Positions 59,545-64,000 of a stretch of 64,000 nt of DNA are shown piece after piece; positions within the stretch are counted from its first letter, which is position 1, and each line of letters starts with the position of its first letter. The notes below the pieces were generated by a model. It was given only the letters and a program-made list of their open reading frames with translations. It had not been told where the DNA came from and ran no database searches. Origin of the DNA: Paenibacillus sp. FSL H8-0332 (GTDB taxonomy: Bacteria > Bacillota > Bacilli > Paenibacillales > Paenibacillaceae); contig NZ_CP150145.1 in assembly GCF_037963835.1 (NCBI RefSeq), forward strand, positions 4,960,001 to 5,024,000, written 5' to 3'. Both the position numbers and the translations under genes were made by a program.

Positions 59545-62096
59545 ATAGGATGGAATTCGAACAGGACCGGCCCATTGAGGCTGGTCCTGTCTTTGTTTGA
59601 TGAAATCATTACCTCTTGCAGACTGTTAGGTAGCAGTAGCAGGCAAGTTGGGGGTACCCCGGTGGTGTCATTATTGTCTACAATAACCTCTTCACCAGGA
59701 AGGGTCGGCGGGGTACCGCTGCCCAGATCAAAAGAAGCCTTGAACGCCTTGCCCTTGGCCGCGCTGACATTCACCGTTAACTGGATGGTCGGGCTGAGCT
59801 GTGTCACCGTAATTCCGGCATCTGCCGTATATCCGCTTGCTGAACGGTCCAGTTCTACCTCAATTACGCCGGTTCCCGCTTGGGTCGGATCGCTTACGGA
59901 CAGCTCCAAGGTATCCCCGGCTTCCCGGGTCATCACCGCCGCTTTTTTGTTAACGGTGATCAGGTCGGCGGAGTTTGCCCCATCCTCCCAGAAATTCGCT
60001 GCGGTGATGCCGAGTTTTGTTTCTTTTACCGCCTGAACACTGGATGAATTCGCAAGCACTTGAATGTCTGGAGCAGCAGCATAAGCGGCTACTTGGGCGG
60101 CTGTCTTGCCCGGCAGCAGAACATATTGAACTTCCGCGCCATTCGGATTGACGCCATGCTCCAGCCATAAGGTCATATAATTGCGGGTGATCGGCGTGGA
60201 AGGTGTGACCGGACGGGGGTTGATCTGCTTCCAGTTGCCAGTTCTGGCTTCTATCTTAGCGGCAAGCGATACCGTCTGTGGAAAATAATACCCCGTATCC
60301 GCACCGGCGGTACTTCCCGACAAATGAGCCCACTCCACCTGATCCAGGGTCGATGCCCCGCCCAAAATGGCAGGCTGCACTTCACCGTTCACAGTTAGCG
60401 TATTGCTGCCCGCCGTGTTCAGCTTCCGGTTCTCAACGATCGTCTCCACAGCAATATTATCCGTGCTGCTGATGCCCGCGCCGAGAGCAACCACTTCGTC
60501 ATCGAACATAAACCAAGATTTCTTGGCTCCAAGCGTACGGCCTGCATACTGCAACTCCATGCCCGAGCTTCCATATAGATTCTGGATATCGGTGCCGCCA
60601 GTCCATGGCTTGGTGCTGGTGTGGCTGCTTGAAGCGGTCTGGGACAGCACCGTTGTTCCCGGCAGGCGGTAACTATCGACTGTTGGCCAGTAATCCTCAC
60701 TGTATTGTCCAAGATCACTGTTATATAAGCTGGTCATACCGGCCGAGGTATACCAGGCTTTGGCGTTCTCGCTGTTGATCGCTTCGTAGCTGCTGATGCG
60801 GCTGGAATACATCGCAAGCCCGAAGCTATAGCCCGGACGATGCTGAACGGCCCGGTCCATCGCCGAAAACTGCTTATAACCTATAAGCTCTGCCGCCGGT
60901 TCAATCAACGGGTCCCCGGTTATAGTCTTGGCCTGAGCGATAGCGGGTACGGGAGCATCGGTATAGAAGGATTTGAACGTATCTGACAGAATCCAGCCCT
61001 TAAGCATCTTCTTAAAATCGGCTGATGGAGCGGGCGGCGCAATTGCAGACAGCAGCAGAATCCCTTGCATCACCCGATGCCCCGCTTCATGGTCCTGACT
61101 GTAATGCCTGGAGATTTCCCGGCCCCGGACCATGTCCATGATCGCCCCCTTGTACATCACCGGCTGATAGGAGTTATACACCCATTCCCACACATTGGAC
61201 TGCTTGGGATCAGCGACCTGCCAGGAAGAGCCGTGAAGCATCACCATCAGATCACTCACGGCCAGCAGCAGATCAATTCCATAACCTCCGGTATAGGGGA
61301 TATTGTTATGCTGAATGAATGAACCATCCAGGTAGAATCCATCCCCGCTAAGCGTATAGTTGAAAATGGAGGACAGACCATCGCGCGCGGCGGCGATTTT
61401 GGCCCCGTCTTTGACGAGGATTCCCCGCTCGCCTACAACTATCGCTTTCCAGGCACGGTTGGCTCCGGTCAAGGTAACTGCGGGCGAGAAGCGTTCCACC
61501 GCTGTCATATAATTAGTGACTTGAGCCGGGCTCAAAACGTCATACATCAGCACCGCCGTATCATTAAGCTGCATGGGAATGCCGATTTGCCAATCCCACC
61601 AGTTACTCGTTCCGCTGGCCGTCGGCGTTACCGCCTCATGATATCGGGTGGTGTACATATAATCGAGTGCAGCCACGATATCGCTCCCGAGCTGACTATC
61701 CCCATGCAGCGCCGTGCCGGCCGTGGCATACGCGAGCGCCATCGTCTTCAGCCGTTCATAGGTTACCCGGATCTGAATCGAGTTCCCGATGCCCGGGTTA
61801 TCGCTCCACAGATAGGTACGGCTGGGCGCGGTATTCATCGTCTGCCAGTAACCGTTCGCTTCGTTCGCCAGCTTGGTGAGGGCTGCGGCAATATCAGCAT
61901 CCGCCGTATTCAGGGTGGCCCCTCCTGTAAGCATCACCTTCCGGTTCTCCCGCATCCCGTCGAATTCATCCGCCGCACGGGCACGTCCCGTTACTCCCCC
62001 CAACCCGCTGATCGACAGCAGCAGCACTAACGCCACCAAGCCGCTTTTCATGAGTAACCTTCTCGTTAACGTACCTCTCATTCCCAACCTTCTCAT
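59424..62096 (-). CDS. Polysaccharide lyase family 8, C-terminally truncated and with a foreign tail
   Basis: This 890-residue secreted lyase (hyaluronate/chondroitin/xanthan type) has a signal peptide (cleavage near 'GRARAAD', about 41), an (alpha/alpha) catalytic domain with 'NWWDWQIGIP' and 'GSFIQHNNIPYTGGYG' (catalytic Asn, His, Tyr) and the beta-sandwich domains. Residues about 800-818 enter a linker, 'EEVIVDNNDTTGV', which I know as the start of a golvesin-like binding module. At about 59645 homology stops and the frame continues for 73 residues that are simply antisense to the neighbouring methyltransferase gene and its terminator. The catalytic part is whole, but the C-terminal module is lost. 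AAAGGGGGG precedes ATG. Confidence 0.85.
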   Translation of the reverse strand: MRRLGMRGTLTRRLLMKSGLVALVLLLSISGLGGVTGRARAADEFDGMRENRKVMLTGGATLNTADADIAAALTKLANEANGYWQTMNTAPSRTYLWSDNPGIGNSIQIRVTYERLKTMALAYATAGTALHGDSQLGSDIVAALDYMYTTRYHEAVTPTASGTSNWWDWQIGIPMQLNDTAVLMYDVLSPAQVTNYMTAVERFSPAVTLTGANRAWKAIVVGERGILVKDGAKIAAARDGLSSIFNYTLSGDGFYLDGSFIQHNNIPYTGGYGIDLLLAVSDLMVMLHGSSWQVADPKQSNVWEWVYNSYQPVMYKGAIMDMVRGREISRHYSQDHEAGHRVMQGILLLSAIAPPAPSADFKKMLKGWILSDTFKSFYTDAPVPAIAQAKTITGDPLIEPAAELIGYKQFSAMDRAVQHRPGYSFGLAMYSSRISSYEAINSENAKAWYTSAGMTSLYNSDLGQYSEDYWPTVDSYRLPGTTVLSQTASSSHTSTKPWTGGTDIQNLYGSSGMELQYAGRTLGAKKSWFMFDDEVVALGAGISSTDNIAVETIVENRKLNTAGSNTLTVNGEVQPAILGGASTLDQVEWAHLSGSTAGADTGYYFPQTVSLAAKIEARTGNWKQINPRPVTPSTPITRNYMTLWLEHGVNPNGAEVQYVLLPGKTAAQVAAYAAAPDIQVLANSSSVQAVKETKLGITAANFWEDGANSADLITVNKKAAVMTREAGDTLELSVSDPTQAGTGVIEVELDRSASGYTADAGITVTQLSPTIQLTVNVSAAKGKAFKASFDLGSGTPPTLPGEEVIVDNNDTTGVPPTCLLLLPNSLQEVMISSNKDRTSLNGPVLFEFHPIYLSTGRSRFFLHTTTTYKGFISLTLPRSISSYPLMTGLS
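59561..59598 (+). terminator. Terminator of the LbH-GT2/methyltransferase operon
   Basis: ACAGGACCGGCC pairs with GGCTGGTCCTGT (one G-T pair) around CATTGA and is followed by CTTTGTTT. It lies 16 bases past the stop at 59544 and inside the overlapping end of the lyase gene. Confidence 0.85.
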
Positions 62097-62436
62097 CCAT
62101 AACCCCCCCTTTTCGTCAGATTCAACCTTTTCACGAAACAGATAGTCTGGCTTTCTGGCATAGACAAGCTTGCTGTTCCTGCGCTCATGTTGCGGCTTTC
62201 CTTCATACGAACTTGCTTACCCTGCTCATAGTTCGGCTTTACTCACACAAACATGCTTTCTGCACCCACGCTCAAGCATTCCCCACTCATAAAGACACTC
62301 GTTGTAAAGCGCTTACATTTAATAGTATAGATAGGGTCTGGTAGTAAAAGAAACTGCCTGCATTCGAGAAAAGGTATGAGATTTCGAGTGTTACGGTGAA
62401 GATGTGCCTTATTTACGCCTGCTGACCACTTTCTGC

Positions 62437-62740
62437 GGATTGAGGTGCACATTTACTCCTCATTCACGCCCACCGCCCACTTTCTGCGGATTGGAGTGCA
62501 CTTTTACACCTCACTCCCGCCTGCCGCCCACTTTTGACGGATTGAGGTGCACTTTTGCTCTTCACTCACGCCTGCCGCCCACTTTTGACGGATTGAGGTG
62601 CACTTTTACACCTCATTCACGCCTACCGTCCGCTTTTGTCGGAATAAGGTGCACTTTTACACCTCACTCACGTATGCCGCACACTTTCGGTCTACTCAAA
62701 GTGATTTATGCCTCTTATTTCCTCCTCTAGCCCACTTCCA
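62437..62740. repeat. 51-bp tandem repeats
   Basis: GGATTGAGGTGCAC recurs at 62437, 62488, 62539, 62590 and (as GGAATAAGGTGCAC) 62641, a period of exactly 51 bases, with decayed copies beyond. Each unit contains GAGGTG...CACCTC, able to form a small hairpin. A 108-residue frame across the array reads as 17-residue repeats but has no ribosome site, so I treat it as non-coding. Confidence 0.85.
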
Positions 62741-62908
62741 CCCAATCAAAGGGATTTATACCTCTCATCCCCTTATTTAACCAACTCCTAGCTAATTCAG
62801 AGGGATTTCTCCCTCTGAATCTTCCAAAAAAGCCGCAGAAGCTTGCGGCCTGCGGCTTGCAACTTACCGCCTACAACCTGCGGTTACGATTTACGATTTC
62901 TGGGTTAC

Positions 62909-62978
62909 GGTTTACGGTTTACGGTTTACGGTTTACGGTTTACGGTTTACGGTTTACGGTTTACGGTTTACGGTTTAC
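62909..62978. repeat. (GGTTTAC)10 heptamer array
   Basis: There are ten perfect copies of GGTTTAC, preceded by imperfect copies from about 62882 (CGGTTACGATTTAC). It lies 18 bases past the stop of the LRR gene. It resembles telomere-like heptamers in form only. Confidence 0.98.
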
Positions 62979-62996
62979 CACACACAGCTAACCAGC

Positions 62997-64000
62997 TCAG
63001 TACACTTCATAACTAAGCTGGTCGTCTAGTTCATCCTCATGGTCAAACACTGCATAGATGCAGAGCTGACCGGCCGGTGTATCCCCGGCATCGTAGCCGA
63101 TACGGAAGGAGTGGTCTTCGGCAAACGTCAAGTCGGCCAGCACCAGCTCATTCACATCTTCATCAGGATGAGCGGCCGCAATTAGCTGCAATACCCGGTC
63201 AAGCCGACCCTCCAGCTCTCCCCATACCTCCTGAATCCGCGGAGTCAAGCCGCTCATGGCTGCCTGGGTGGGAACTTCCGCTGTAACGGTAAGCCCGCTC
63301 TCCTTGAAGTGAAGCTCCGCCTTATAACAGGTGAAGGCAGTATCATATTGAAAAATCCCTACTCCCTCTACCCTATGATCCGGCTGCGTGATGAGGTTAT
63401 TGGAATAATCCAATTGTACAAGCTGCGAATGCAGGCTCGTATCGACTACGGTAAGTTTGTTCTGAGAACAATAGAGTTCGGTTAACTGGCTATTGTGACT
63501 GAGGTCCAGACTCGTAATATGATTATTGAAGCATCGCAGACTCGTAAGAGACGGATTGCCACTGGTGTCGAGACCTGTTAAGTGATTATGATTACAGCGG
63601 ACTTCCGTCAGCTCTCTACAGCTTGCTATATCCAGGTCAATTAGATAATTGCTGCCACAATCGAGCCGCTCCAGTGCCGTATTGTCTTGAAGCCGCAATT
63701 CATGCAGCGAGTTATAACTGCCATTCAGTACCTTGAGCCAGGGATTGCTGCTTAACTCCAGTTTGGACAACATATTCTCATGACACTCCAGCTTCTCTAG
63801 CGCAAGATTCTGGCTGAGGTCCAGAGTACGGATATGGTTCCTGCTACAGTCCAGTTCCTTCAACAGCCGATTCGGCTGAGTATTCAGCTCAATCAGCCGG
63901 TTGCTCCGGCAGTTCACAGTAACCAGTTCCGCATTCTGGCTAAGGTCAAGCACGGTTAACTCATTATACGAACACTCCAGCTCCTGAAGCGCCGTAAAGT
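62997..64000 (-). CDS. Leucine-rich repeat protein (5' end beyond window)
   Basis: The frame is open to the right edge ('FTALQELECSYNELTVLDLSQN...'), so the N-terminus is missing; the inner GTG at 63953 is just a codon in the repeat region. There are about ten visible repeats of ~21 residues of the form 'L..L.CS.N.L..LDLS.N..L', the LRR_4/internalin-like type with Cys at the conserved position. A C-terminal ~120-residue acidic domain ('DEDVNELVLADLTFAEDHSF', 'FDHEDELDD') follows. No membrane segment is seen in the part present. It is probably a cytoplasmic or surface binding protein. Confidence 0.85.
   Translation of the reverse strand, partial: FTALQELECSYNELTVLDLSQNAELVTVNCRSNRLIELNTQPNRLLKELDCSRNHIRTLDLSQNLALEKLECHENMLSKLELSSNPWLKVLNGSYNSLHELRLQDNTALERLDCGSNYLIDLDIASCRELTEVRCNHNHLTGLDTSGNPSLTSLRCFNNHITSLDLSHNSQLTELYCSQNKLTVVDTSLHSQLVQLDYSNNLITQPDHRVEGVGIFQYDTAFTCYKAELHFKESGLTVTAEVPTQAAMSGLTPRIQEVWGELEGRLDRVLQLIAAAHPDEDVNELVLADLTFAEDHSFRIGYDAGDTPAGQLCIYAVFDHEDELDDQLSYEVY

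Larger units (their letters stand above)
62097..62996. other. 900-base non-coding stretch with two tandem repeat arrays
   Basis: No gene is supported here. It contains the 51-bp array (62437-62740), a region of degenerate short repeats, and the perfect heptamer array (62909-62978). The lyase promoter should lie near 62110-62250 on the minus strand, but I could not define it. Confidence 0.6.

Noticed and set aside
62404..62730. A 108-residue frame with 17-residue repeats across the 51-bp array
   Set aside because: A 51-base period keeps any frame open and repetitive. No ribosome site, no homology, and decaying copies at the 3' side.
62909..62978. Heptamer array as a true telomere or a CRISPR
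   Set aside because: It is internal to the sequence with genes on both sides, has no spacers, and the unit is too short for CRISPR.
1..64000. Insertion sequences, prophage genes, tRNA or rRNA
   Set aside because: I saw no transposase motifs, integrase, phage structural genes, tRNA-like cloverleaf or rRNA. Detection of tRNA by eye is not exhaustive.

Overview
The window looks like chromosome of a spore-forming Bacillota, most likely Paenibacillus. The reasons are strong GGAGG-type ribosome sites with frequent TTG and GTG starts, collagen-like proteins with the N-terminal 'LPNITP' head common in that genus, REC-BTAD and AgrCA-like regulators, a polysaccharide lyase 8, and the style of the intergenic repeats. 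This assignment is by recognition, not by search.

Bases 1-16470 (all minus strand) encode seven collagen-like proteins of three architectures. Three have a shared ~135-residue N-terminal head, two have the LPNITP head, and two begin directly with Gly-X-Thr repeats. One of the last group has 2,713 residues, about 2,570 of them collagen-like. Just upstream in the same direction (16401-22654) lie GT2-TPR glycosyltransferases, a GDP-mannose pyrophosphorylase, a two-domain GT2, and a small enzyme that resembles the galactosyltransferase domain of animal procollagen-modifying enzymes. On the plus strand, 22834-26970 holds fusions of a left-handed beta-helix (LbH) acyltransferase with GT2. These are followed by small spore-coat-like genes, a free-standing LPNITP-head protein (28166-28522) and a MerR regulator. 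An operon at 29292-33583 encodes RfbH, RfbF, RfbG (CDP-4-keto-3,6-dideoxyhexose branch) and another GT2-TPR enzyme. Together these read as a spore-surface (exosporium filament) glycoprotein locus: collagen-like carriers rich in Thr, nucleotide-sugar supply and many transferases.

Bases 33784-44933 hold a 53-residue zinc-knuckle protein, a very large hybrid kinase with two kinase modules plus a REC-BTAD regulator, a secreted protein of unknown function, a YjlB-like cupin, an AgrA/AgrC-like pair with no AgrB or AgrD in the window, and a secreted serine hydrolase. At 45025-45187 an RNA with SAM-I riboswitch topology but an altered core and a terminator precedes a DedA-family gene and uppP, a plausible undecaprenyl-phosphate recycling operon. 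Then come a two-domain glycosyltransferase, hflK-hflC, and an amino-acid ABC transporter operon with a CapA-like gene inside it.

Bases 55241-59544 return to the glycosylation theme: two LbH-GT2 fusions and a TPR-methyltransferase fusion. The last gene runs tail to tail into a polysaccharide lyase 8 gene whose 3' end appears to have been lost at about 59645. The right end has a 900-base non-coding stretch with 51-bp tandem repeats and ten perfect copies of a heptamer, then a leucine-rich-repeat protein cut by the window edge. No tRNA, rRNA, CRISPR array, transposase or phage gene was seen.
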